Assembly (NCBI GenBank): GCA_036426205.1
Contig: WSYH01000041.1
Span: 124,001-188,000 of the forward strand
Origin: Ascaphus truei
Lineage: Eukaryota > Chordata > Amphibia > Anura > Ascaphidae
Direction: 5' to 3'
DNA length: 64,000 bases
Part shown: positions 11,077 through 23,194 of the stretch, piece by piece
Position numbering within the stretch: position 1 is the first letter of the stretch
Layout of the letters: the number at the start of each line of letters is the position of its first letter
Position numbers and translations under genes: made by a program
The notes under the pieces: generated by a model
The model's database searches: none
The model's input: only the letters and a program-made list of their open reading frames with translations
What the model was told of the DNA's origin: nothing

Positions 11077-11602
11077 ATAATTTTACTTTCAAAATCAGAC
11101 CTAACAATTCTGTAGACTGTTGGTCATGACACTTCCAATGAAAGACTTCCCACAGTGAAAATCTTCTAACACAAGAATAAAAAGTAAAAATAATGTTTTT
11201 GAAGCCCTGCCTCATAAAAAATGTAAGTACATATACAAATATGTCTGTATGTGTAGCATCTATCAAGCTGTGTACCTCCAGTAACTATTCTTCCTGCACA
11301 TTGTACTCCCATGTGAAATCCTGTCTTGTTCTCTGAGGAACTATACATCAAGAAAGATATTCAATTAATTGCCCCTTTACTCTACATTTTCTATTTTAAT
11401 CTTCCCCACAGGGCACTTAGGCTTTGTTCGATCGAGCTGCAATATCATTAGAGAACATCAATATTAAGTGTAACTCGGCAGTCTTCAACATATTATAATT
11501 CATCAGGACACTTCATGATAAACCACATTTTTAAAGTAATAATTTTGGACAAAAGACTCATATTAGAATCAAATAAATATATATATTATATGTATATGAA
11601 TA
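11077..11602. other. Unassigned sequence ending in a short (TA)n run
   Basis: Apart from AT-rich sequence and a TATATATTATATG tract at about 11575-11600, nothing is recognised. Confidence 0.5.
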
Positions 11603-12670
11603 TGTAGCGCATGTTCCCCCCTCTCCTCTGGGAGATCATGGCTATGCTACTGATAGTTGTAGTGCTGATTACCTGTGAGGTACAGGAGAGATGAGATGCC
11701 CGCGATGGTGTCGGGGTATGTGGACGGACGTTCACAGAGGTACACACTTGGAGTCGTTTATAATGTGAAATTATAATAAGGCTTTATTGTGCCTTTTCCT
11801 TTTTATCAGGAAAACATCCAAACAAGGGGGGGGGGGGAACAAAGCTTCTAATCACTTGGGAGTATTTCTAGTGAAACAATATGCAATAATTCACATCTCC
11901 CTTAATCAAGTAGTTCTCGCAGCCCCAAAACATATAGCATAAATAAGCAGATATACAGTAAGCAGTCTCTTAATAATGAAAGTCTTATCTGTTCCTTGGA
12001 GGAAAATCTTCTCTGGTTCAGCTCCCTTCCCTCAGGGTGTGTCAGCATTCAGGTTCAGAAGTTTTCCCTGTGTCTTGTACGCAGCTCTGTTGTGTTTTCT
12101 GACAGAGCTCAAGACAGTTGTGAGAGTCAAAGACAATCTCTAAGTTCAGCTCAGGTGTCAGCTAAAGAGTTCTTACTTCCTGTTTGAACAGACAGGCTTT
12201 TGTAAGCCATCTCAATCAGGCAGATGGTGTTTAGTAATTAACTACCAGAAGTTAACCACCACACTGCTAGATTAAAGGCACATTACTGAACAGGGATAAG
12301 TCCCCTGTTACAGGGTACAATGCAGACTTTTGGGGATTTCTCTGGTTCTTTCCTTCTTGGTGTCAGCGCCTCCTGAAATAGGGGGCTTCAGCAAGGCTGA
12401 AGGCGGTCCCCGCTATGACAGTCCTTACTCTCAATACCTCCCTCCACAGGACTCTCCCCCAAGGGGCTGAACTTCATTCTATAATTTAGGCACTTCCTTC
12501 CTGAAGCTCAAAGAGGGAGGGCCCAGTATCTGTACCCCCATTGGCTATCACAGATCCCTGTGTCATCTCCACTCAGTAAGTCAGCATGAGGAGGGTTAAA
12601 ACCCCATAGGATAGCCTGTCACTGTCTGTGTCTTACTAGAACTTACATGACAGGGAAGGTAGAGAGCTAG
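11603..12670 (-). mobile_element. LTR-derived segment, minus orientation, boundaries uncertain
   Basis: The low-coordinate end TGTAGCGCATGTTCC is the inverse of an LTR 3' end. A reverse AATAAA lies in GGCTTTATTGTGCC near 11780, as in the other minus LTRs. At the high end, 12540-12650 (GTCATCTCCACTCAGTAAG, GAGGGTTAAAACCCC, TTACTAGAACTTACA) matches the start region of the LTRs at 17963-18790 and 36136-37155. A TGTTACA at 12308-12314 could be an internal LTR edge, in which case two LTRs are fused here. No target duplication was found. Confidence 0.5.
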
Positions 12671-12679
12671 CTGGACCAG

Positions 12680-13010
12680 CCATCGCTAAATATAGGCTTC
12701 CCTGTATGGTCCCTTACCCTGTATAGTCCTTACCCTATCCAAATACAGGACAGTCCAGTTCAATACCAAACACCCGGCAACCCTACATGCGCAAGGTGCA
12801 TCAAGATGGCCGCCAGAACCTCGGCCAACCTGCGCATGCGCAAACCATCCAATGCGCATGCACATCTTTAAAGATTGCGGCGCCCTGGGCACTCGCTCCA
12901 CCGCGGAGCTCCGGCGATGCGCTCGCCTCCCCAAAAGCCCGCAACTACCCCCGCAACTACCGGCACTCGCCGAATGCCCCCACGCCCCCCCACCCACCCC
13001 AAGATCATTA
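12680..13010 (-). mobile_element. GC-rich LTR U3-like fragment
   Basis: The block with CTGCGCATGCGCAAACC, AAGATTGCGGCGCCCTGG and GATGCGCTCGCCTCCCC follows the same order of words as 62580-62700 in the LTR at 61610-62761 (AAGATGGCGGCGCCTTGCC, AACGCGCTCGCCCCCCG). It is therefore probably a degraded U3 of the same family. No ends are visible. Confidence 0.4.
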
Positions 13011-14422
13011 TTTCACACTTTTAGACTTTTATGTTTGAGGTGGTGGATGTACAAAAACTCTGTGCAAAGTAGTGCACTTGGCAAATATCCTATATTCGCT
13101 GCTTGCAAAAAAAGTAAGCAAAACTGCCAGTATTTGTCAAAGTATTAGCAATCAATTATGCATTGGGAATTCCGATGAGAAAAGTGCATCCAGTTTGCTG
13201 AAAATGCTTTCACTGCAAAAAGCATAAATAGGGCACACATACAAAACACATCATTTGTCTATTGGAGAAGGTAGTGATACTGGCGATGTGTATGGAACTT
13301 GGAATCTAGCGGCCTAAAGCAATCTGCTAGTAGGCAGCTATTGCATGTACAGTAATTGGTGGGTATTATTCCCAGTGTGACTCTCTCTATCTATAATCAT
13401 ATTTATAACATTAAGATAAAGGACAAGGCAGTGCACCAATTAGTGCAGCTTTTACCTCAACCTGTGGCATCATCAATCTAACATGGAGCTGAAGCCAAGT
13501 GATTACTTCACACAATAAGAAGTGGCACAACAAACATCATCTCTGTGTGCAAGGGCCCCTAACACATACAACTGGTCTCAACTTCTGTGTCAATCCAGCA
13601 CCACCGGTTACAGTGCCAGTAAGACAATCAGCAGATTCCTCATCAGCATTGCACACAGGAATGGATGCTAAACTGGCTCTAGCTCTATTATGAATGTTAC
13701 TTATATTATACATTTGTGAAAATGGTTTGAGAAGCGAGCTGCAAGATATTTGCACTTCTCTAGTTTTAGTGATTAAAATCCCCCCACAAAACATATGTGT
13801 ATACAGCAACAGTCGTGAACTCATGAGTATATTTGGATGTCTTTTAGACATCCAATACCACACTGCCACATGTCATGTAGTTGTTCAATTGCAGAATTCA
13901 GGGTCTATCACCTTTTGTTTAGTAATGGCAGGCTACTTCTTACTGTATTACATAGTTGATCCCAATCTGAAACCGCCCTCAAAAGACAGTGGAGTCCATG
14001 TACTAAGGCAAATGTTAGAGCGACATTGCTACAAATTGCATCAATTTTGTGTTACACAGAATGAACATTACCATCAGCACACTTCAATATGTGTCAGTAC
14101 TTTCTCTCGTGACTTCATCTTTTAAACTCCTGGTGCTGGCTGATCCTAGCGCCATCCAGCATTTAACCGCCACCAAATTATATGCTTCATGTACCAAAGA
14201 ATCACTGCACAAAAGGTACTGCCAACAAAGCAATGGCTGCTTTCTTTATTCCCATTCTTAAAGCGCCGAGAAATGCACACAACGTTTCGGAGGGGGCTGG
14301 AGTTACATCCATTCATCAGGTGTTTTTGCAGCATGGTCAGCTTGTTATTTGGGGAGTGTCAGTAAGAGGAGTTACATGATGCACAGATTATAATTATATG
14401 TATAAAATTGTGTCCAGACTAA
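13011..14422. other. Unassigned sequence
   Basis: Short ORFs occur without support. At 14277-14330 the sequence ACAACGTTTCGGAGGGGG, followed by CATTCATCAGG, resembles a recurrent ACGTTTCGG motif also seen at 40362-40400. I see no RNA gene. Confidence 0.45.
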
Positions 14423-14689
14423 GGCTGAGTCCCCGCTGGCGCTGAGCTCGCTGAGCGGGTGGCGCTTGGTGCGGTTACTTGCATATATATATACTGTATA
14501 TGCAAGTTCCGGCTCATGCGATGCGCGCGCGCATGCGCGGGCACACACGCTCGGCGCTTTTGTAAATAAACATTTTAAACTTTCCCACTTGCTCAGATAG
14601 CCAGCAATTGCGCCCCCCTCGCAAGTTGCAGGACACCCGGCGCTCATGCTCTAAGCATGAGCGCACTCAGCGCCAGCGGGGACTCAGCC
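14423..14689. mobile_element. GC-rich MITE with 24-bp perfect TIRs
   Basis: GGCTGAGTCCCCGCTGGCG begins at 14423 and its exact inverse ends at 14689; identity extends 24 bases and then decays. The interior contains the self-complementary ACTTGCATATATATATACTG...ATGCAAGT (14477-14507) and a GCGCGCGCATGCGC run. No ORF is present. I could not find a target duplication, so the superfamily is unassigned. Confidence 0.8.
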
Positions 14690-15427
14690 AAAAGATAAAC
14701 TGAAGCTCAGCTGAAATATTGTCCAATAGAAAGGTTCACAACTAGGATAATATATGTAACAAACTAGCAAAGCACAGAATCCCGGCGAGTGGCACTCAAT
14801 TTGCAGAGGTTTAGGAAAAATGGGATTTGCAGACAAATATCCGAATGCAAAGGTGTTGTAAAAACATTTGCACGAATGTATGCAATTCCACCGGTGGCCC
14901 CCATTCGATCCCAAATTGTTTCCTTAGAATAGGAGAAGAATGGTGCTATCTGTTTTTGAAGTATAGAGAAGAGTGAGTTTTGTTTCTGGACAGTGAATAT
15001 TAAGCTTTTTCTTTGTGTGAGCTTTTCTGAGTGTATAGTGGATGATGGTGTCTCAACTTCATTAAAAATGTGAGAACAAGATTGGGAGTTTTGCTTGTAT
15101 ACAGATGTAGCCAACGTTTTTGCTTCCCGTAGCATGATGCCACAGGTGAATTGACTCGATAGCCCAGCCCTGTTCCTGCATGCAACTGATTAAAAATAAT
15201 GGCTGCTTCTTCAACGTATATCCCGCTGTATCATGCCATGGGTTAAAATAACGTTGGCTACATCTGTATATTGTTTTGGTGGCACTATTTTTCTTCTGAG
15301 AATGGTCTTAGATGAATGGGTGCTGTCAAAGTTTTATTATGAATATTCAGTTTTGAATGATTCTCTTAAAACATATATCAGATGAGATGTTGATGGGATA
15401 TATATATATGTATATGTATATGTGTGT
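14690..15427. other. Unassigned sequence ending in TATATG repeats
   Basis: No coding or RNA feature is supported. The stretch ends in a short ATATATGTATATG microsatellite immediately before R1 copy C. Confidence 0.5.
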
Positions 15428-15728
15428 GTAACCAACCTCACACTGATGAGACCCATTAGGGTCGAAACGGCTGTCTTTGAGTGGGTTTACTGGCTATGCA
15501 TCTTGACCCTGGCTTTGCTCAAAGCTGTGACCATGCAGCAAGCTTAAGCCTATAGGGAACCATGTTGATGGTTTTGAAGCAAAGGGTGGCACTGTGTGCT
15601 CATTTGCATGTCATTTCCCGGAATCCCTTGCTGCAGTGGAAGTGCTGTGTGCTGGGTGATAATGGTGAAAGGCGGGTTGTAGACCTGCCTAAGACATGCA
15701 AATGAGCATACAGTAATATATCCATTTG

Positions 15729-15730
<2 letters not shown>
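15428..15730 (+). repeat. Interspersed repeat family R1, copy C
   Basis: The copy begins ACCAACCTCACACTGATGAG, continues through GGGTCGAAACGGCTGTC, then the octamer ATTTGCAT (15602-15609) and TTTCCCGGAATCCCTTGC (15614-15631), and ends at a long (AT)n run. Block order matches copies A and B. Confidence 0.8.
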
Positions 15731-15787
<57 letters not shown>

Positions 15788-15795
15788 TTTTTTTG
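15731..15795. repeat. (AT)n followed by poly-T
   Basis: About 40 bases of alternating AT followed by about 25 T. It abuts the 3' end of R1 copy C, in the same way that (TA)n abuts copy B. Confidence 0.95.
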
Positions 15796-16759
15796 GAGAG
15801 CAGTATTATCAGTGTTTTGTTTTTTCTTTAAAGAAATGTAATTGGTTATGCTGAATTGCAAGCCGTTTTCTTTAAAATGATCAGTGTAAATTGTTAAAAA
15901 TAGATTTGTAAATGAAAGACATAATATATAGATGGAGGATTACTGGAGATTTTTTGTGTACAACGTTGAAGTGACCATTTTAAGAATGAAAAATATACGT
16001 CTGATGTCCTATATACATTATGTATTTGATTGCAATGTAAAAACTTTAATAATAGATTTATTTCTAGAAATAAAATTTTCTTTGTTAAATATGAAATGAA
16101 TTGATTTATTTCTAGAAATGAAATATGTCTTGTTAAATATGAAATGTGTTTTAAACATTGAGTTTATTTTGCCTTGTATGATAAAATAGAAAGCGATCCT
16201 AAATGGGATTAATTATGCTTGCAAATTTGTAACATATTTGTGTTTTATTTGGTTTAAAGGAAGATTTAAACAGTATACTAATATATGTAATGAATTACCC
16301 TAGAAAGGGGAAAAACAACCGGGGCTCAAATATATGGGAATCACTATGAAGAAAGAAATCCACTAGTGTAATTCCAGAACACTTTCCATAATCCAATAGG
16401 GTATTGTAACATACAAGAAGCAGAGTAGCACCCTTATGCAAGCCTTGGCCATGTGAGTTTGAAATGCACTTATAGAGGATTTAGCATTGAACTGCATACA
16501 TGCACTTTGATAAAGCCATTTGTTGGCGAAACATGTCAGTGTAACCTTCTCTTTTTTGGCACATTAAATAGTTTTTTACTATCTCCCTTTTGCATTTTTG
16601 TGGTGCAGCGTTTTTCTGGGCTTTGTGCCTGGTACATCTCTACTAATATATGTAAATTAGTGTGTCCTTCAAATAGAATAGTGTACACATTTATTTATTT
16701 TTAACATTATTGTTGCCTCTTATTTACTGGATAAAATTATTTACTTTTTGTTGTTGTTG
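15796..16759. other. Unassigned AT-rich sequence
   Basis: Two near-identical words (TTTATTTCTAGAAATnAAAT near 16055 and 16105) form a short local duplication. At 16508-16535, GATAAAGCCATTTGTTGGCG followed by AAACATGTC belongs to the loosely recurrent GAAAC(A/G)nGTC motif seen in R1. Nothing else is recognised. Confidence 0.45.
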
Positions 16760-17505
16760 TGTAACGGTGTTTCCTCCACCCAATCGCAGATAGGGGCCAT
16801 TACAGGGTGTATGGTGCGTATACCTGCTGGCAACAGGAGGTCTGAGTCGTCCGCCGATGGTAGTGGGGACACAGGAACAAGCTTCTGGGGTTCATATCCC
16901 ACACATCTCCTTAGCAGTGCAGCGCCTCCATCTGCCGTAGGCTCCAGGAACTGAAGGTGATCTTATTACTTATTACCTCTCCCCCCAGTAACGTCACGCA
17001 CCAGGCAGGAGGAATATTGCAAACATGAACGGGTTTATTACTACACTCTACAGTAACAGTTACACAGCAGTCTTCTGCCGGATACAGTCTGTCAGCTCAG
17101 CTCTCACTGAAGATGGTCCCTGGACCACCACTACAGTCCAAGGGCACCCACAGCCGTCCTAGCTCACCATAGAGGTATGGTCCACACTCACTCTCCCCCA
17201 GAGGGAAAAGCACATGGGAAGGCCCCAATCTCAGGCTCCCAGTTGTGTGACCTGCCTTCCTCAGAGGGGAAGGAACAACTCCTCACTTTAGGGCGGTCCT
17301 GCCCTTAAGTACAGCCAGAGGGCGGGCACCCCGTTTTCCCAGTTACAACAGTATGTACCACCCTCTGCTGTCACTCAACTGCAGTACCAAAGGTGAAGGG
17401 GAAAACCCCATACCAACTACTGGCAACCTGTACCACGGTTTACTGCCAGCCCACTGGGTAGAATAGTAGTCAGGGGGGAGACGGGGGGGGGGACACCCTG
17501 CTACA
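16760..17505 (-). mobile_element. Solo LTR with GTTG target duplication
   Basis: The element reads TGTAGCAGGGTGTCC... to ...CACCGTTACA on the minus strand, i.e. TGTAACGG at 16760 and CTGCTACA ending at 17505 on the plus strand. The flanks GTTG (16756-16759 and 17506-17509) are a 4-bp duplication. A reverse polyadenylation signal lies in GGGTTTATTACTAC near 17030. The LTR block GGAGGCGCTGCAC is present inverted at 16917-16929. No internal region follows on either side, so this is a solo LTR. Confidence 0.85.
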
Positions 17506-17962
17506 GTTGCAAGAATAGTTCAATAATGGCTGAACCAATTCCACATAGTTTTCATGGTAAAAGAGGGCATACAATTGAACCAATTTTATGTTAAAATGTC
17601 TTTGAGCATGGGAAAATCATTTGCATTAAATATGCTAAATCCCAGATGTAATTATTTTGCTGGGGTTTAGCATCATTCAGTGAATCTGCATCTGTATACA
17701 TACTGTGACTGTGCAAGTTATCTGATCCTTGCCTTCCCCCAGACCTGTATTATACCACCTCCCACTGCTATTACAGATTAAGTAAAGCATATTTAGATTG
17801 CTTGGGAAGCCTGTGTGCATATGGAGTTCTCTTTCTTATAGTGATGTTTTAAACAGATGTGTATGGGATGTATTGATTTACGTGCCAACGCTACTAAAAG
17901 GGCATCAATATTTCAAGATTTGATGAAAAAACAACACGTGTTCTCTATAAATAAATGACATG

Positions 17963-18790
17963 TGTAACGGCTGGACCGTGTGGCCCGTGTGGTCTAACCG
18001 GTCCCCATTACAAGGTCGTGTGTGGTGGTGCACCTGCAAGTAACAGGACTCCTGAGTCTCCCGCTTGGTGTTATAGAGGATATCATCAGGACAGGTCGCT
18101 GAGGTAGTGGGTACGAGTCCAACTTACTTCACGTGCAGCGCCTCCACCTCATCAGGATCTATGCTTCCGCAGGGAGATGGTCCTGGTGAGGAACTCCTTC
18201 TCGGTGGTGACCGCCACTGCAGAGTAATCTCACACTCACACAGTGGGGGTTTCTTTGAACAAGACATCTTTATTGTATGCTTGGATGTAGCAGACTGCCC
18301 CATGCAGCTGCCGGCTCTAGCCGCACATCTTTCCGTGCTGTCCCTTTGCCAGGTACGCCCTCCCGTATTGGAGTGGGATTCCCTTTCTCCTAGGGAGATC
18401 ACTACTGCGCCAGGTCCCTGGACACAGTGTGGCTTAGACAGACTTGATTGGTCACTCTGCTACCGCTAGTTACAGCACTAGGGTCACAAAAGTATTCCTC
18501 CAATCCCTTATGCAGGAAGATACATTCTCCCAGATGCTTCTCTGCCAACCTTGCAACACTTTACAACAACAACTAACTGACAGTGTTGTGCCCTTTATAC
18601 CTCAGGGGGCAGGCGCATCTCTGATGTCACTATCCAGGGACTCAGTGCATACAGCCACTCCCTTCCTTACACAGGGCACCACACCAGGGTGTGAGGGAAA
18701 ACCTCCATAACTACTGTTGGCAGGCCTGTACTTACCAGGACTTACAGCCAACAGGGAAGATGTATGCAGTCATTATTATGCATGGCTACA
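17963..18790 (-). mobile_element. Solo LTR with CATG target duplication
   Basis: TGTAACGG starts at 17963 and GGCTACA ends at 18790; on the minus strand the LTR therefore runs TGTAGCC to CCGTTACA. Flanking CATG occurs at 17959-17962 and 18791-18794. Inverted AATAAA lies in TCTTTATTGTATGC near 18270, and the block GTGCAGCGCCTCC at 18133-18145. It is 828 bp, with the same orientation and family type as 16760-17505, but the distinct target duplication shows an independent insertion. Confidence 0.88.
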
Positions 18791-18794
18791 CATG

Positions 18795-19749
18795 GTTCAT
18801 AAAATAGTAAGGGCTGTTTCTGATTGATTTCTTTCAGAGAGTTGAACAGTAAAGAATACTCCCTAATAATAATAAAAAAAACATGCATATCTTGCACCCT
18901 GACATTTAAAGACATTTACAATAATACAACAGCACAGTTACTCAATTTTTAGGAACTAATGCTCTCCATAACTTCTTCAATCCAAATCGGCCAACAACAA
19001 ATGTCTCTGCAGAATTACCGTGCACATAATATTGCCCAAACAAAACTAAGGAGATCTGTTTCAGTGGTGTTTTATAACGCAGATACCAAGATCTGATGCA
19101 CAGGCTGATCCACTGTACGGTAACATTGTGGCTACAGAGTTCAGTTCAATCAAGTCTAGTGCAGCAAACAGCCCTGCAGGATGCAGAAGTAGAATTTGTT
19201 TTTCCCAATGACAGATGAAGTTCAATAGCCTACAAACATTTACTCCATCTGAACAAAAATGTGCTGTTTTTCTTCTTCATGTATATTCAGCCAAAATGTA
19301 ATTTCCTAATCCACACTGGTGTACAGCTGTGAAGATTGAGAAGCAGCATTTTGGAAGCTAATCTAATTGTATGTCTTGGGGTGAACATTTACTGACTCAC
19401 CAATTTCCCCTGTGATTGTTCAGATTCTAATGGATCATCTTCGGATTGTGGATATTTCATTGTTTAGTAAGACTGATGGGCTGTCCTGATAGTATGATAT
19501 AGCCATGTTCCAGGTACCTTCTTTGCTACAGTACTATATCTTATTTTACCGGTGTAACTTTCATTGGAATCTCCTCATTTATAAACTTGGAAAATAGTCC
19601 ATTACTTCATATAAACTAACCCCAGTGGTATTTCATACACCAGAAATGTACTGTAACTATTCCACCCACGTGCTAAAGATTATGATTCTCTCCCTTCCTT
19701 ATAACTAAACCTACCCACATATGAAAGTACAGTGCTACACAGACAGCAT
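18795..19749. other. Unassigned sequence
   Basis: No ORF, splice pattern, RNA gene or within-window repeat is supported here. Confidence 0.5.
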
Positions 19750-20092
19750 AAGGGCTCGCTCAGACAGGCTGCTACGGCAGCTTGCTAGCGTTCGCGCCCC
19801 CGCCGCGCGCTCCTGCAGCACAGCGATCTGTGCTCAAACTGCAAGAGGCAGATCGCGGTGTTTGGGGGCGTGGCGGGGGCGTGTAACGAAACGCGGCACG
19901 GTGCTGGTTCGCCTTTATTTGCGACTGCAATTTGGGTTGTGCCGGCAAAATGTCGCCGCGACAACGCTGCACTTTGCCGCCGGTGGAGTTTTCAGTTTGA
20001 AAACTCCCACCGCACAACCCAAATTTGCGACGGACGTGCGCGTGCACGTTACCGTGCGCACATCGCATCGCCTTCTGTCTGAGCTCAGCCTT
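19750..20092. mobile_element. GC-rich MITE with AAGG...CTCAGACAG termini
   Basis: AAGGGCTCGCTCAGACAG at 19750 pairs with the inverse of the right end (CTGTCTGAGCTCAGCCTT, ending 20092) with one or two mismatches. The interior has a second inverted pair (CAATTTGGGTTGTGCC against GCACAACCCAAATTTG) and a palindromic GAGTTTTCAGTTTGAAAACTC-like core. Long GC-rich frames through it are not genes. Confidence 0.7.
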
Positions 20093-21691
20093 AGGAAGGA
20101 GAGAAACAGACTATTGTAAGAAAGTGTGAGAATTTTCTAGCAGTATTTTGAGTAGACATAGGGACCTATTCTAGAAGCTCTGAAGTTGTCATTGCCAACT
20201 CGCAGGTTTTTGCATGTTCAGAAGAAGCAGAATGAAATGTGAGGAGAAGGAGGAGAAAGAGCTGCTATTAGAGCTGCTGCCCTGAATAGCAGAGGAAGTG
20301 GGTTCCAATCCTGTTGGGTCTGACACTAGTATCCCCTTCATCACAAGAACCTTAAGACTGATTGGTCTTAAGGATATATTTTACGGTGTGTGTCATGCTA
20401 ATGCCTATACAAAGTATATTTAAATATCTCCCAGGGTACCTCAGGTATGTTCATTTTTCAGCACAGACCTCTCTCCCTAATTTATTTGGAGAGAGGTTTG
20501 AGGGGACATATGTACAACTGGACTGGTACTATAAAGTTAGGACCTCCTCCTCCCCTTAGAAGTGATTTGTCACAATTCAAGGCTACTAGAATATACCAAT
20601 TGGAAGCAATCCCATAGTCATGATCACAGGATTCTGGTTGTACTCAAGTGCTGCTGAACTTTTCAAAGTGAAAAGGTTAAACCAATACTGGCAACAATAA
20701 AAACTCAGCATGCTCTTATGCATGGCATTACCCACATGCGCTGTCTGCTATTTTAATCAGTATAACACGTAATAATAGGCTGAATGTAAATTGTCTATGA
20801 TTTGTAACCAGTACCAGCTTCACAACAGTCGTGACCAAGCTAAAACTAACAAGTACAGAAGAACAACGTTTCTTTTAGTGTAAAATCTATAATTCCAGCA
20901 TTAAAGTGCATACAATAATTAGCTAAAAGTGACTCTTATTGTGTCCATATGCATCAATACACAGAATCCCTGCATACAGGTTGACCACTGTATGACATGT
21001 TATAATGGGGTGAATTCAGTAGGTTTGGCAGATCTGTGGAAAATATGCAGGTGCACTTACAGTATGGGGTCTTTGTCTTTGCTGTAATTTATTCTGTCGG
21101 GTCAATGGCATTTTCTTTTACCTTCCATAACCCATTTTTTCTGCTTAGTAAACAATACAGATCAACAATGCCGAATCAGTAACCAAGCACAAACCTGTGC
21201 GTTCCCAAGACAAAAACAACTGTTCAAGTCAATGTGCCAAAAAGGTGTCCTATAGAATAGCACTACTTAGTGAATATGGATCTAAATGTGATACATACCA
21301 CTGTCCAAGTGTTGGCATTGCAGTGCTTCATAGTATGTTACTTGTGCATTGTTTGTAAGTTCAGAGGGACATAAAGTGTCTTCCATGGCAGAAGGTCTCT
21401 TATTGAAAAACACTGATTAGTAAACATGGGCAAAACATCATCAATGTCTTGGTTGCTAGACCTTTTTGTTAGCGGTTGAAGACCTTAGGGCCCATGGTGA
21501 TTGCACCATTATCACCATCATCCTTATTTATTTGGCAGCTATATGCTATTTGTAGATGTTTTAAACTTGTACATGTGCTAAACTATCAATGTCCTACTTT
21601 CTTCTTTGCCAAATGCAGTTTATCTTAATTTTTTTTTAAATGCTTCCATATTAACTTAATTGATTTTGTATGCAATAAACATCACTAGAAA
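20093..21691. other. Unassigned sequence
   Basis: A GGGTTCCAATCCTG word near 20301 looks like a tRNA-type B box but has no matching A box at the right distance. AGGGACCTATTCTAGAAG at 20158 recalls MITE termini at 10846-11076 without a partner. Nothing firm is present. Confidence 0.45.
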
Positions 21692-21805
21692 CAATGTGCA
21701 TTTACATATAGAACGTGTACTTCAGTATGGAACAGGGCATTGTGATTATTAAGTAATTCACTGGTTCATAAATACTTGCATAACATGAATGGGCTATTTC
21801 TAGGA

Positions 21806-22174
21806 CAGGGGTGGGCAACCTATTTTTCAATGTAGCCACAGGTGTGGCGAATTAGAAGTGAAAATAGCCACACCATGTAAAAATTGAGGTATTATGTTGC
21901 GCATGCGAAAATTTTAAACAACACACGCTGTTTGAACAAGTTTATAAATTCTCCCACCGCAACCCCCCTCATCCTCTCACAACCCTCTTCATCCTCCTCT
22001 CACGCCACCACCACTACCCTCCTCATCATCATCACCTCAGCCGCTTATCACCATCTCATTTAACCCCCATCATCATCCTCTCCCCCCAGCACCCTTGATC
22101 TCCCGCAGTCCCTTTCATCCCCCAGTCCCTCTATTCGCCAGAGTTTCACTGCCAATTCGAGTTGCCCACCCTGG
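21806..22174. mobile_element. hAT-type MITE inserted in palindrome arm
   Basis: Termini CAGGGGTGGGCAAC and GTTGCCCACCCTGG are inverted. The 8-bp TTCTAGGA is duplicated at 21798-21805 and 22175-22182. The opposite palindrome arm near 24590 shows the unoccupied site, with one TCCTAGAA, proving the insertion and its limits. The 369-bp interior is non-coding and rich in CCTCATCATCA-like sequence. Confidence 0.92.
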
Positions 22175-22694
22175 TTCTAGGATAAACAATTTAGGGGCTT
22201 CGGCCTAGACTAGCACATTGGTACTTATTACATGGGGATGACTTACATACAACTAGTAATCAAAATTCTTTTTGACCTGCTATATAAAGTCTTTTGTACG
22301 TATTTAAATGTTTTCTTTGCGGATTTACTGTTATTTTGTAATTGGTGTGAAGAATTACACAGTGTTGGTGCTATTAGCTCCTGATGCCGGACAAATAATT
22401 CCCTCAAGGAGATTTGTCATTTGAAATAACTTGTTTTTATACAAGAATACCCTGAATATATTCCATTTGTAAAATGCAATGCAACAACACAATAATACAC
22501 TGCACTTTTGAATTGTTAGGTTTAGCCTTTTTTATTCTGGAGCATAGGAGTAAAAATGTAAGTATTGCTTTCGAAGGAAAGAGAAGGTACAATTCATTCT
22601 TATCTACATGAGTAATCTATTTGTTTTGTGTCCGCACCATTTAAAAAAAATGAAAAGTGCAGGAAGAACAAGTCCACTTAAGTTCAGACGTTAA

Positions 22695-23194
22695 AGCTGC
22701 AGTTCAAGCCGCCGTTTTAAAATTCTTTATTTTTGTTTCTATTCAATACGTGCATCAATACAATCTGCACACTGATAAGTGATTAGCTAAGTTGCCGATC
22801 GATCCGTTCTCCTGTAATCGATCACTGAAGATTCGGCTCTGGGGTTCTTTATATCACTGTTAGGGCTGTAGAAGATTACCCAAGATGCAAAATGTTGTGT
22901 GGAAGATCATGTGACCAGGCAGGCACTAGATACAATTGGTGCACTTCTAGAGAGAGGGCAGGGCTCAAGAGCCAGAGCCTGTTTCAGAAGAGGAAGGGGA
23001 TGTGACTTTGTAAATGGTTGCTATAGAAACAAAAATGCTTGTTACATTAGAATACATTGAAAATGTCTTTAAAATGTTTTTTTCCCACAAAACAAATGCT
23101 ACAAGTATTTTCTCATAGTACAGAACTGATTTATTTAAAAAACAAAAACAAGAAAAAATAAACACACATGTGGGATATTGCTTGAACTGCAGCT
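22695..23194. mobile_element. TTAA-target MITE (piggyBac- or Kolobok-like) in palindrome arm
   Basis: AGCTGCAGTTCAAGC at 22695 is inverted as GCTTGAACTGCAGCT ending 23194, with TTAA on both sides (22691-22694, 23195-23198). The other arm near 24063 keeps the empty site with one TTAA. TTAA duplication is typical of piggyBac and of Kolobok elements; the sequence does not let me choose. Exactly 500 bp, no ORF. Confidence 0.9.

Noticed and set aside
19721..20119. 132-codon Arg-rich frame
   Set aside because: It coincides with the GC-rich MITE 19750-20092 and its terminal repeats.
20295..20325. tRNA-like B box, possible tRNA gene or SINE
   Set aside because: No A box at the right distance and no cloverleaf could be formed.
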